A stretch of 64,000 bases of DNA, taken from the NCBI GenBank assembly GCA_963781805.1, contig CAWAHF010000004.1, positions 930,001 through 994,000 on the forward strand, read 5' to 3'. Position 1 is the stretch's first letter. Each line of letters opens with the position of its first letter. Made by a program: the position numbers and the translations under genes. Positions 55,392 to 63,788 of the stretch are shown here, one piece after another. Source of the DNA: JAFGPL01 sp963781805 (GTDB taxonomy: Bacteria; Bacteroidota; Bacteroidia; Bacteroidales; UBA10428). The notes below the pieces were generated by a model, which did no database searches, had not been told where the DNA came from, and saw nothing but the letters and a program-made list of their open reading frames with translations.

Positions 55392-55975
55392 AACCACAGG
55401 GTTTATTTATTTCGTATTAAAATGGGCATCCGTAAAGCTGGCTTTATCAAATGATTTTTTCCAGCCCAAAGCCAGCCCTCTTGTCGCACCTTTTTTATTT
55501 TTTGTCATGGTTTTTGAACCAACCCTTCATTTGCCCTTTACTATTTGCATGTATTTATTTATTGACTTATGGTATGCAAAAGCAAAGGTCAAATCCAACC
55601 GCACAGAATCAAAAACACACGCCAAAAAATAAAAGCCATCCCTTCTGTGTCCAAAAGCTAAAAAAATGCAGCCCCCTTATTTTGTCACATTTTTTGTCCA
55701 ACCCTTCGGCCAGCCATTGCAAAAGCACGCACCCTACGGGATGCACTAACTTTTGCAAGGCTGTCCCCACCCCACAAAACAAAAAATCCGCCAAAAACGT
55801 GGTCTTGCATTTTTCCAGCCTTTGTCCACCCCATCCAAGCAAGAGTAAAGGCAAATTCACAATCTTGTTTATTTTTTTAATGGTGTTCAGTTTGCCTTTA
55901 CACTTGCTTAAACCCACGCCCCCGACCCGGGAGGACAGCGGAGTAAAAAAAATTGACCCAAACCGCCCCACCCGC

Positions 55976-56123
55976 AAAAGTCCTAATGGATGTCGTGCCG
56001 CCGTTTGATTTGGTGTCCGAATACCGCAAGGAATGGGAGTTGTGGGCAGACGGTGTTGGGATTGGTATGGGGACAAAAGAAAAAGACGAGGAGGCCAAAA
56101 ACCAACTCGTCTTGTTAAGTCGG
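55976..56123. repeat. 148-bp inverted repeat, right copy
   Basis: Exact inverse of 53859-54006. The recombinase frame here runs on the plus strand and continues, after the shared LSR, with a different tail (RIVSDGRIRLFQQKMDNGKK). It encodes no complete protein. Confidence 0.9.
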
Positions 56124-56231
56124 CGCATCGTTTCCGATGGTCGGATTCGCCTGTTTCAGCAAAAAATGGATAATGGGAAAAAATAATTTCCCTGTCATCA
56201 TCATTTTTATCAACAGGTTTTAAGCAAAAGA

Positions 56232-56731
56232 AATTTGTTATCAACAAATTGAAGTTTTTTATTGAAAAAACTTCAACGTCCACCAGGCGACCAAAGGTCG
56301 CCAACAGCCTGGCGGGAACCGCCAGCAACTGAACGTCAAAACAGGTCGTCCGAACGTCAGCGGTGGAGGGCGTTTTAACGCCATCGTCAGCCGTCAGGAT
56401 GCGGGGAGCCGTCAAACCGATGGGTGATGTCGTCAGCTCGTTGAAAACGTCAGCATGTTGCAGCGTCAAAGGAGCAACGTCAGCGGAGGGAAAGGGATTT
56501 TCTTTCAGTCCTGCCTTGCCGTCAGGCAGGCTTTCAGGCTTGCCTTCCGAACAGGAAGGCTGATATTTCGGGCGAAACGAATTATTTTTCACATCATCAG
56601 GCTGCAAGCCTGATATATTCTTCCATCGGGGAAAGAAAACAGATAAAAAACCGGGTATTCCTTTCAGAATCAAATGAGGAAAAGACCTTTCGGCGGTATC
56701 CGCCGTGATAGTTGAGCCCCGTGCCGGGGCT
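56232..56731. repeat. Dense array of perfect hairpins with interspersed CGTCA motifs
   Basis: At least ten perfect stem-loops occur in 500 bases: 56232-56250, 56251-56274, 56286-56302, 56309-56325, 56369-56382, 56510-56530, 56542-56560, 56596-56614, 56691-56705 and 56715-56731. Stems are 6-10 bp with loops of 2-9 bases (for example CTGGCGG/CCGCCAG, AGCCCCG/CGGGGCT, ATCAGGCT/AGCCTGAT). Between 56333 and 56530 the word CGTCA occurs about ten times. The stems differ in sequence, so this is not a tandem repeat. Possible meanings are a structured RNA or a recombination/transfer region. Confidence 0.65.
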
Positions 56732-57067
56732 TCTTTGGGGCGCTCTTTTGTTTTCGGATTTTTGAAGAAGAATCCAACCCGCATATTTTTTGTCACAGTT
56801 TTTGAGACCCCATCCCTTCTATGCACATTGCCGTCCTCGTTCCTGCGGGCGGCAAAGAGCATCCCAGCCCGCTTATCAAAAACTCCGCCAAAAAATATTT
56901 GCCAATGCTCATTAAATATCATCATCATAATATTATAGAAATTCTATAAATATTTTTTAATAATATATACAATAGTAAATATTATCTAATAAAATAACAA
57001 TAGTGTTTATAGAAATTCAAAACAATTTTTAATTTTATCTGAATTTATTTTCAGAAAATCTTCAATA

Positions 57068-57286
57068 ATGACTCGATTAGGAGAATATTTAACAAAGAAA
57101 TCGGTAAACAAATCTGAAGTTTCACGTAGGACAGGAATAAGCAAAGCAAGATTGAGTGAATTGACTTTAAACGATACAACCAAGCTTAGGGCTGATGAAC
57201 TTTATTTAATTGCTAAGGCAATAGACATAAATCCTCATGAATTATTGGATTATGTATGTGGAGATATGAAATTGAAAAAAGATTAA
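57068..57286 (+). CDS. XRE-type helix-turn-helix regulator
   Basis: 72 residues, a bare Cro/C1-type DNA-binding domain: MTRLGEYLTKKSVNKSEVSRRTGISKARLSELT is helices 1-3, followed by KLRADELYLIAKAIDINPHELLDYV. There is no sensor domain. It lies 34 bases before a response regulator gene in the same direction and probably belongs to the potassium-uptake regulatory unit, although it could also belong to the integrated element next door. No autoregulatory operator was recognised. Confidence 0.8.
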   Translation: MTRLGEYLTKKSVNKSEVSRRTGISKARLSELTLNDTTKLRADELYLIAKAIDINPHELLDYVCGDMKLKKD

Positions 57287-57320
57287 TCTTAAAATTGCAC
57301 TATAACTAGATAATAGAATT

Positions 57321-58667
57321 TTGAAAAAAATCTTAATCATAGATGACGAAGCAAAACTGAGAACCCTGCTGACAAAAATTATCAGTCTGGAAGGGTTTGA
57401 TGTGTTACAGGCAGAAGATTGTAAAACAGCACTGAAAAGATTAGAACAAACCGATATTGATGTAGTGCTTTGCGATGTCAAACTTCCTGATGGCAACGGT
57501 GTTGAATTCTCTAAAAAAATCAAGGACAAATATCCATTATCTGAAATCATTCTACTGACTGCCTACGGAAATATCCCCGATGGCGTCCAGGCCATTAAGA
57601 ACGGGGCTTTTGATTATATTACCAAAGGCGATGATAACAATAAAATTATACCCTTACTGTACCGGGCATTTGAAAAAGTTGAACTGGCAAAAAGGATACA
57701 GCATCTGGAAAAACAATTAGGGGAGAAACATTCTTTTGATAATATTATTGGAAAATCGAAAACCATTCAAGAAGCTATAGAACTGGCCAGGAAAGTAGCT
57801 GAGACGGACACCACGGTATTATTAACGGGTGAAACCGGAACGGGCAAAGAAGTGTTTGCCCAATCTATCCATCAGGCAAGTAACCGCAGAAATAAAAGCT
57901 TTGTTGCAATCAATTGCTCTGCATTCAGCCATGACCTTCTGGAAAGCGAAATATTTGGGCATAAGGCCGGGGCATTTACCGGGGCAGCAAAAGACCAGAA
58001 AGGACTTTTTGAAGAAGCCAATAACGGAACAATCTTTTTAGATGAGATAGGCGAAATGGTATTAGACTTGCAGGCCAAGCTTCTCAGGGTTATTGAAACG
58101 GGTGAGTTTCTGAAAGTGGGCGATACAAAACCAACTAAAGTAAAGGTTCGGATTATTGCTGCAACCAATCGTGATTTGCAAAAAGAGATTGAAGCAGGCC
58201 ATTTCAGGGAAGATTTATTTTACCGTTTATCCGTATTTCAGATTAAAGTACCGGCACTAAGGGAAAGGATACCCGATATAGAATTACTGGCAGTACAATT
58301 TATGCAAGTATTTTCTGCTAAAGCCGGTAAAAAAATAAAATCCCTTTCACCTGAATTTTTACAAGCCCTTAAGCTGCATCAATGGCCGGGGAATACCCGT
58401 GAGTTGAAAAACGTAATTGAACGGAGCGTGATTTTATCAACATCCGATGAACTTAACATTGAGACATTACCCCAGGCACTAAGGGAAAATTTATCCCAAT
58501 CTGCAAAAGGTGACAAACAATTTTCAGCTTTTGAACTTGCAAGCGCTGAAAAACTCCATATCCAAAAAGTGTTGAACTATACGAACGGAAACAAGACCGA
58601 AACCGCCCGTTTGCTCAATATAGCCCTAACCACGCTTTATAGGAAGATAGAAGAATATAATCTTTAA
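57321..58667 (+). CDS. NtrC-family sigma-54-dependent response regulator
   Basis: 448 residues, TTG start. Receiver domain (about 1-120) with Asp8/Asp9 and phosphoacceptor Asp52 (VLCDVKLPDG). Central AAA+ domain (about 140-370) with Walker A GETGTGKE (170-177) and the sigma-54 contact loop GAFTGA (217-222). C-terminal Fis-type helix-turn-helix (about 410-448, NKTETARLLNIALTTLYRKI). It activates sigma-54 promoters. No partner histidine kinase is in the window; it may follow the porin. Position right before the kdp genes suggests it controls them instead of a KdpE-type OmpR regulator. Confidence 0.92.
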   Translation: MKKILIIDDEAKLRTLLTKIISLEGFDVLQAEDCKTALKRLEQTDIDVVLCDVKLPDGNGVEFSKKIKDKYPLSEIILLTAYGNIPDGVQAIKNGAFDYITKGDDNNKIIPLLYRAFEKVELAKRIQHLEKQLGEKHSFDNIIGKSKTIQEAIELARKVAETDTTVLLTGETGTGKEVFAQSIHQASNRRNKSFVAINCSAFSHDLLESEIFGHKAGAFTGAAKDQKGLFEEANNGTIFLDEIGEMVLDLQAKLLRVIETGEFLKVGDTKPTKVKVRIIAATNRDLQKEIEAGHFREDLFYRLSVFQIKVPALRERIPDIELLAVQFMQVFSAKAGKKIKSLSPEFLQALKLHQWPGNTRELKNVIERSVILSTSDELNIETLPQALRENLSQSAKGDKQFSAFELASAEKLHIQKVLNYTNGNKTETARLLNIALTTLYRKIEEYNL

Positions 58668-58670
58668 TCC

Positions 58671-58706
58671 CCCTTTCAAAATGCTAAGCCCGACCCTTTC
58701 AAAACG
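58671..58706 (+). promoter_or_regulatory. Two candidate activator-binding sites (CCCTTTCAAAAyG)
   Basis: CCCTTTCAAAATG (58671-58683) and CCCTTTCAAAACG (58694-58706) are direct repeats 23 bases apart, about two helical turns, roughly 90-115 bases upstream of a sigma-54-like promoter. This is the usual place for an NtrC-type activator to bind. The second copy can also form a weak hairpin (ACCCT/AGGGT), so a terminator role for the preceding gene is an alternative. Confidence 0.4.
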
Positions 58707-58786
58707 ATAGGGTTTATATTCCCGTAAATTCAAGTTTAGCTCAAATCATATTGATTTATAAGCAGATATAAAATTCCCCAATAAAA

Positions 58787-58803
58787 TGGAACAGGAATTG
58801 GCA
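58787..58803 (+). promoter_or_regulatory. Candidate sigma-54 promoter of the kdp operon
   Basis: TGGAACAGGAATTGGCA resembles the -24/-12 consensus TGGCACG-N4-TTGCA: the GG is in place and 10 bases separate it from the -12 dinucleotide, which is GG instead of GC. The first small gene starts 31 bases downstream. Confidence 0.35.
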
Positions 58804-58833
58804 TACCCGTATCAAATTTTAAAATGAAAGAAT

Positions 58834-58917
58834 ATGATAACGTTCATTCTCATTATAGCCGGAGTTTTGGTCTTCTGGTTATTATTTAAAGCAATTGATT
58901 TTTTTGAAAAAATATAA
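58834..58917 (+). CDS. Tiny membrane peptide at the start of the kdp operon
   Basis: 27 residues: a hydrophobic helix (MITFILIIAGVLVFWLLFKA) followed by a short acidic/basic tail (IDFFEKI). It is the first reading frame after the candidate sigma-54 promoter and starts 5 bases before the next gene. It resembles KdpF in size and character but is not the best KdpF match here (see 59263). It may be a KdpF-like regulatory or stabilising peptide, or simply a leader. Confidence 0.45.
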   Translation: MITFILIIAGVLVFWLLFKAIDFFEKI

Positions 58918-58922
58918 AAGTC

Positions 58923-59258
58923 ATGGAAACAAGAATTCAAAAAACATTGAAACAGTGGTTTCCGAATGCATTTACTGATGATAATAAGACCGGTATCCTA
59001 TCCGATTATGAAATCCTTCAGCAATTTGCGAGGTACACAATGTCGCTCCTTCAAAATAATAATGATGGAGAGAAAGAACCTTTTAAAATCGTGAACATGC
59101 TCTATCAGAATGGGAGCCTGCACGATAAAAATGCTATTGAAAACGAATTCTTTAGCGCTCTCATAAAAGCAGAAAGCCCTGGAACATTAAAATCGCACCT
59201 GGGACTTATGCCCGATAATCTTAAGCCCGTTTACTTAAAAACAATTTTAGAAAATTAA
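58923..59258 (+). CDS. Conserved hypothetical protein of the kdp operon
   Basis: 111 residues, no signal peptide and no membrane segment; mostly helical (METRIQKTLKQWFPNAF, EILQQFARYTMSLLQNN, then a Lys/Asp-rich tail). I do not recognise a named family. It lies between the 27-residue peptide and kdpF, with only 5 and 4 bases between the genes, so it belongs to the same transcript. A role in regulating or assembling the potassium pump is possible but not shown. Confidence 0.55.
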   Translation: METRIQKTLKQWFPNAFTDDNKTGILSDYEILQQFARYTMSLLQNNNDGEKEPFKIVNMLYQNGSLHDKNAIENEFFSALIKAESPGTLKSHLGLMPDNLKPVYLKTILEN

Positions 59259-59262
59259 AGCT

Positions 59263-59340
59263 ATGACAGTACTATTCATTCTCGCAATTGCAGTATTTGG
59301 CTATTTGACCTATGTACTACTTAAGCCGGAAAAAATCTAA
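59263..59340 (+). CDS. kdpF: KdpF-like small subunit of the potassium pump
   Basis: 25 residues: MTVLFILAIAVFGYLTYVLL followed by KPEKI. KdpF peptides have one membrane helix and end in a conserved L-x-x-P-E-x-F/I tail, which is visible here. It stabilises the KdpABC complex. It is too short for routine gene finding; position 134 bases before kdpA and the tail support the call. Confidence 0.7.
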   Translation: MTVLFILAIAVFGYLTYVLLKPEKI

Positions 59341-59351
59341 TTGGTATAAGT

Positions 59352-59465
59352 ATGAAAAAGAAAAAATTAAGTTTTAAAGAATTGTTATTGCTTATATTTT
59401 TCTTTTCGTGGATATTATCCATGTTATACCTTCTTTTTTGGAAACTTAAAATATTATTTAAATAA
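59352..59465 (+). CDS. Second small membrane protein before kdpA
   Basis: 37 residues: basic N-terminus (MKKKKLSFKELLLL), one aromatic membrane helix (IFFFSWILSMLYLLFW) and a Lys-rich end. It starts 11 bases after kdpF and stops 8 bases before kdpA, with a good spacing for coupled translation. No known family; could be an additional accessory of the pump. Confidence 0.45.
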   Translation: MKKKKLSFKELLLLIFFFSWILSMLYLLFWKLKILFK

Positions 59466-59473
59466 ACAAGAAA

Positions 59474-61177
59474 ATGAATACAGAAATATTTGGAGTAATT
59501 TTTATGTATGCTCTGGTTGTAGCCCTGGCCATACCACTCGGACGATATATCGGCAAGGTTTTTACTTATCAAAGTACCTGGCCCGATAAAATTTTTAATC
59601 CGGTAGATAACCTGTTTTATAAACTTGGCGGGATTAATCCTCAAAAGGAAATGAACTGGAAACAGCATTTGATTGCATTGCTGACAATTAACCTTGTGTG
59701 GTTTCTGGTTTCCATGTTCACGTTAATGAACATGAGCTGGCTGCCGCTCAACCCAGACGGAAACCCGTCCATGAGCGCCGACCTTGCATTCAATACGTCG
59801 GTAAGTTTTGTTACCAATACCAACCTTCAGCATTATTCCGGCGAAACCAGCCTCTCGTACATGGGACAACTAATTCTGATGTTGTGGCAGTTTATAAGTG
59901 CAGGAACAGGTATTGCCATTTGTGCAGTGGTGTTTTTAGCCATAAAAGAAAGGACAACTGAAAAATTAGGCAATTTTTACAGTTTTTTTGTAAGAAGCAG
60001 CACACGGATACTCTTACCTCTTGCAATTATAGGGGGCACAATCCTGGTGTTTAATGGCTCTCCCATGACATTTGAGGGCAAGGATACCGTAACCACACTT
60101 GAGGGCGCTACACAGGAAATCAGCCGTGGCCCGGTAGCCGCATTTGTAATCATCAAACAATTGGGAACAAATGGAGGGGGATTTTATGGCCCGAATTCGA
60201 CCAACCCGATGGAAAACCCCAATTACCTCACCAACATCGTTGAAACGGCGAGTATCTTTTTAATACCCATCGCCATGATTTTTGCATTCGGTTTTGTAAT
60301 CCGCAGGAAAAAATTGGCATGGGTCATTTACGGGGTAATGACGGCTGGTTTCCTCATGCTGGTAATTCCTTCTATAGTCAGCGAAATGAAAGGGAACCCT
60401 GCCATTGCCCAAATGGGCATTCAGCAGAATATGGGCAGCATGGAAGGCAAAGAAGTGCGCTTTGGTCCGGCTGCATCGGCTTATTGGGCGGTAAATACTA
60501 CAGTAACAAGCAATGGATCTGTAAATGCAATGCATGATAGTATGACCCCGCTGACCGGAATGGCATGCCTGCTCGGTATGATGGTGAATAGTTTCTACGG
60601 AGGGGTAGGCGTCGGCTTTTTAAATTTTTACATCTTTATTATTATTGCAGTATTCATATCCGGGCTTATGGTTGGCCGCACCCCCGAATTTCTGGGAAAG
60701 AAAATTGAGGCAAAAGAAGTGAAAATTGCCATGATTATAGCCCTGTTACATCCCTTGTTTATTCTTACCGGAACAGCTATTGCGAGTTATTTGTATGCAC
60801 ATAATCCTGCTGAATATGCAGGTTGGCTTAATAATCCCGGGTTTCACGGGTTTAGCGAAATGCTTTACGAATTCAGTTCGGCCTCGGCAAACAATGGCAG
60901 TGGCTTTGAAGGACTGGGTGACAATACCATGTTTTGGAATGTTTCCACCGGTCTGGTTATGTTACTTGCAAGGTATTTACCTATTATCGGCCCCGTAGCT
61001 ATTGCAGGCATCCTTGCAGCTAAAAAATACATTCCCGAAAGTGCAGGAACATTAAAAACCGGCACAGTTACTTTTGGCCTGATGATATTTGCTGTCATAT
61101 TTATTGTTGTTGCCCTTTCGTTTTTTCCGGCGCTTGCACTTGGCCAGTTTGCCGAATATTTCACATTGTATAAATAA
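59474..61177 (+). CDS. kdpA: Potassium-transporting ATPase subunit A
   Basis: 567 residues, the normal length, with ten or so membrane helices. It is the channel-like subunit of the KdpFABC P-type potassium pump. The selectivity-filter regions are visible in SFVTNTNLQHYSGE, TNGGGFYGPNSTNPMENP and ASANNGSGFEGLGDN. It binds and passes K+ at very low external concentrations. It is followed by kdpB 17 bases later. Confidence 0.97.
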   Translation: MNTEIFGVIFMYALVVALAIPLGRYIGKVFTYQSTWPDKIFNPVDNLFYKLGGINPQKEMNWKQHLIALLTINLVWFLVSMFTLMNMSWLPLNPDGNPSMSADLAFNTSVSFVTNTNLQHYSGETSLSYMGQLILMLWQFISAGTGIAICAVVFLAIKERTTEKLGNFYSFFVRSSTRILLPLAIIGGTILVFNGSPMTFEGKDTVTTLEGATQEISRGPVAAFVIIKQLGTNGGGFYGPNSTNPMENPNYLTNIVETASIFLIPIAMIFAFGFVIRRKKLAWVIYGVMTAGFLMLVIPSIVSEMKGNPAIAQMGIQQNMGSMEGKEVRFGPAASAYWAVNTTVTSNGSVNAMHDSMTPLTGMACLLGMMVNSFYGGVGVGFLNFYIFIIIAVFISGLMVGRTPEFLGKKIEAKEVKIAMIIALLHPLFILTGTAIASYLYAHNPAEYAGWLNNPGFHGFSEMLYEFSSASANNGSGFEGLGDNTMFWNVSTGLVMLLARYLPIIGPVAIAGILAAKKYIPESAGTLKTGTVTFGLMIFAVIFIVVALSFFPALALGQFAEYFTLYK

Positions 61178-61194
61178 CTAAATAAGATTTGAAA

Positions 61195-63207
61195 ATGAAA
61201 TCACAAGATACATCCTTGTTTCAAAGGGAACTGGTTAAGGAAGCCTTCAGGGAATCCTTTGTAAAACTTGACCCAAGGAAAATGTTTCATAACCCTGTAA
61301 TGTTTACCGTTGAGATAGGCACGCTTGTCATGCTGGTTGTAACCTTATTCACGCTTACTGGTGACAGTTCCCAGGGAAGCTTTGGCTACAACTTCACCAT
61401 ATTCCTTCTCCTGCTTATAACTTTACTCTTTGCCAATTTTGCCGAAGCAATAGCCGAAGCAAGGGGCAAAGCCCAGGCAAACAGCCTGCGTAAAACAAGG
61501 GAAGAAACACCTGCAAAGCTGGAAAACGGCAAAACAATTTCATCTTCCGAACTTAAGAAAGGTGATGTTTTTGTCTGCGAAGCGGGGGATATCATTCCAA
61601 CCGACGGTGAAATAATCGAAGGATTGGCAACCATTGATGAAAGCGCTATTACCGGCGAAAGTGCACCCGTAATACGTGAAGCTGGTGGAGACAAAAGTTC
61701 GGTTACAGGTGGGACAAAAGTACTTTCAGATAGCATTAAAGTTGAAGTTACCGCGCAACCTGGCGAAAGCTTTTTGGATAAAATGATTGCCCTGGTTGAA
61801 GGGGCTTCCAGGCAAAAAACGCCCAATGAGATAGCTCTTACAATATTACTGGCAGGGTTTACGCTGGTTTTTATTATTGTGACGGTTACTTTAAAGCCCT
61901 TTGCCGACTATGCCAATACACCTATAACCATTTCAGCTTTCATCGCATTGTTTGTTTGCCTGATTCCGACAACCATTGGTGGTTTGCTTTCGGCAATCGG
62001 CATTGCAGGCATGGACAGGGCACTTCGTGCAAAAGTGATTACAAAATCAGGTAAGGCAGTCGAAACTGCCGGAGACATAGATGTGTTGCTGTTGGATAAA
62101 ACCGGGACCATTACCATTGGTAACCGGAAAGCCACACAATTTCATACGGTAAATGGTACTGAAAAGCAACACTTGATTCAGCGGGCTGCTCTTAGTTCAT
62201 TAGCAGACGAAACGCCCGAGGGTAAGTCGATTGTTGAATTGTCTGGAATTGATCCTAAAAGCATTGCGCCCGATAACCCCAGATTTATCCGGTTTACCGC
62301 ACAAACACGTTGTTCAGGAGTTGAATTTGGCAACACCAGTATCAAAAAAGGCGCGTATGATGCCATTAAAAGCCTTGTGGAAAATGCTGGAAATAAATTA
62401 CCTCGCGAACTTGATGAGATTGTAACAAAAATTTCTTCAGATGGAGGAACCCCACTCGTAGTAATAGAAAACAATAAAGTATTGGGGGTAATCGAGTTAC
62501 AGGACATTATAAAAACCGGCATTAGCGAACGTTTCGAACGATTAAGGAAAATGGGTGTGAAAACGGTAATGGTAACCGGCGACAACCCGCTTACGGCAAA
62601 ATATATCGCCGAAAAAGCGGGCGTGGATGACTTCATTGCCGAAGCTAAACCCGAAGATAAGATGGAATACATTAAAAAAGAGCAGGCCGAAGGACGGCTG
62701 GTTGCCATGATGGGCGATGGTACAAACGATGCTCCCGCCCTTGCTCAGGCAGATGTGGGTGTTGCTATGAACAGCGGTACGCAGGCAGCAAAGGAAGCCG
62801 GTAATATGGTTGACCTTGACAACGACCCCACCAAACTTATCGAGATTGTTGAAATCGGCAAGCAATTGCTGATGACCAGGGGAGCGTTGACCACTTTCAG
62901 TATTGCAAATGATGTGGCCAAATACTTTGCCATAATCCCCGCTTTGTTTATCGCTGCAATCCCGGCTTTACAAGGATTAAACATTATGCACCTGGGCAGT
63001 CCGGCAAGCGCCATTCTGTCGGCAGTCATCTTTAATGCCATTATCATTCCATTGCTCATTCCGCTCGCCCTGAAAGGGGTCGCATATAAACCTATCGGGG
63101 CAAGCGCATTGCTTCGCAGGAATTTATTTATTTATGGTCTGGGCGGAATTATTGTCCCCTTTATCGGGATTAAACTGATTGATATGTTTGTTTCAACATT
63201 ACTTTAA
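61195..63207 (+). CDS. kdpB: Potassium-transporting P-type ATPase subunit B
   Basis: 670 residues from the ATG at 61195; a TTG at 61189 (adding two residues) is less likely. P-type ATPase core: actuator loop IDESAITGESAPV, phosphorylation motif DKTGT with Asp301, nucleotide-binding domain and hinge motif GDGTNDAPALAQADVGVAM. It couples ATP hydrolysis to K+ transfer through KdpA. kdpC begins 11 bases after the stop. Confidence 0.97.
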   Translation: MKSQDTSLFQRELVKEAFRESFVKLDPRKMFHNPVMFTVEIGTLVMLVVTLFTLTGDSSQGSFGYNFTIFLLLLITLLFANFAEAIAEARGKAQANSLRKTREETPAKLENGKTISSSELKKGDVFVCEAGDIIPTDGEIIEGLATIDESAITGESAPVIREAGGDKSSVTGGTKVLSDSIKVEVTAQPGESFLDKMIALVEGASRQKTPNEIALTILLAGFTLVFIIVTVTLKPFADYANTPITISAFIALFVCLIPTTIGGLLSAIGIAGMDRALRAKVITKSGKAVETAGDIDVLLLDKTGTITIGNRKATQFHTVNGTEKQHLIQRAALSSLADETPEGKSIVELSGIDPKSIAPDNPRFIRFTAQTRCSGVEFGNTSIKKGAYDAIKSLVENAGNKLPRELDEIVTKISSDGGTPLVVIENNKVLGVIELQDIIKTGISERFERLRKMGVKTVMVTGDNPLTAKYIAEKAGVDDFIAEAKPEDKMEYIKKEQAEGRLVAMMGDGTNDAPALAQADVGVAMNSGTQAAKEAGNMVDLDNDPTKLIEIVEIGKQLLMTRGALTTFSIANDVAKYFAIIPALFIAAIPALQGLNIMHLGSPASAILSAVIFNAIIIPLLIPLALKGVAYKPIGASALLRRNLFIYGLGGIIVPFIGIKLIDMFVSTLL

Positions 63208-63218
63208 AATTTAAGAAG

Positions 63219-63785
63219 ATGAAAAAGAATATAATACCCGCAATAAGGCTTACCCTGGTAAGCATGGTTTTCTTCATGGGCATTTACACCCTGATTATGC
63301 TCGGAATTGCCCAACTGGCCCCTAACAAGGGAAAAGGACTGACAATCACACAGGATGATAAAACCTGGCATATAAATGTAGGACAGTCATTTACCCAGGA
63401 TAAGTATTTCTGGTCAAGGCCATCCGCTGTTGATTACAATGCAGCGGGTTCAGGCGGCAGCAATAAAGGCCCGTCTAACCCTGAATACCTTTCCGAAGTA
63501 CAGGTACGTATTGATACATTTCTGGTTCATAATCCGGGAATCAATAAAGCAGAAATCCCGGCTGACCTTGTAACCGCAAGCGGTAGCGGGTTAGACCCTC
63601 ATATCTCGGTACAGGCCGCCAAAGTCCAGATAAAAAGGATTGCGAAAATCCGTATGCTTTCTGAGAATACTTTACTCCAACTTGTTCAAAAGAACACCGA
63701 AAAACCTTTGCTAGGTCTATTTGGGACAGAAAGAATTAATGTACTTAAATTAAATCTTGATTTAGACAACCTCTCAAATAATTAA
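63219..63785 (+). CDS. kdpC: Potassium-transporting ATPase subunit C
   Basis: 188 residues, the usual size. One N-terminal membrane helix (about 10-34) followed by the periplasmic domain with KdpC signatures FWSRPSAVDYNAAGSGGSNKGPSN and ITASGSGLDPHIS-like VTASGSGLDPHISVQAAKVQ. KdpC stabilises the KdpA/KdpB complex. It completes a kdpFABC set in standard order. Confidence 0.96.
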   Translation: MKKNIIPAIRLTLVSMVFFMGIYTLIMLGIAQLAPNKGKGLTITQDDKTWHINVGQSFTQDKYFWSRPSAVDYNAAGSGGSNKGPSNPEYLSEVQVRIDTFLVHNPGINKAEIPADLVTASGSGLDPHISVQAAKVQIKRIAKIRMLSENTLLQLVQKNTEKPLLGLFGTERINVLKLNLDLDNLSNN

Positions 63786-63788
63786 GCG

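Larger units (their letters stand above)
53859..56940. mobile_element. Integrated element remnant at tRNA-Pro
   Basis: The segment begins inside tRNA-Pro and contains the serine recombinase, the inverted 148-bp copy and the hairpin-rich block. Its base composition is more GC-rich in places than the AT-rich flank that resumes near 56940. No mobilisation, conjugation or cargo gene is left. The right boundary is set only by the change in composition and no attR could be identified. Confidence 0.5.
55392..57067. other. Coding-poor region of the integrated element
   Basis: No gene with recognisable features lies in this 1.7 kb. Long reading frames on both strands (55451-56008 plus, 55609-56928 minus) overlap each other, cross the inverted repeat and contain low-complexity or repeat-derived sequence, so I treat them as spurious. 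From 55400 to 55950 the DNA has degenerate repeats of the type ccaaaaaa/ttttttgtc with ccatccctt. The last 130 bases are very AT-rich and precede the XRE gene. Confidence 0.6.

Noticed and set aside
55451..56008. Plus-strand reading frame of 185 codons
   Set aside because: Low-complexity Lys/Pro/His-rich sequence overlapping the frame above; no family signal.
56124..56170. A second tRNA fragment (attR) after the right 148-bp copy
   Set aside because: The sequence after the copy cannot be folded into a T arm and acceptor stem and does not match tRNA-Pro.
56232..56731. CRISPR or integron attC array
   Set aside because: The hairpins have different sequences and spacing, and neither cas genes nor an integron integrase is present.
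55609..56928. Minus-strand reading frame of 439 codons
   Set aside because: It crosses the hairpin block and the 148-bp repeat, has no domain features and overlaps a frame on the other strand; it is probably open by base composition alone.
61386..61826. Minus-strand frame of 146 codons
   Set aside because: Antisense to kdpB with no independent signal.
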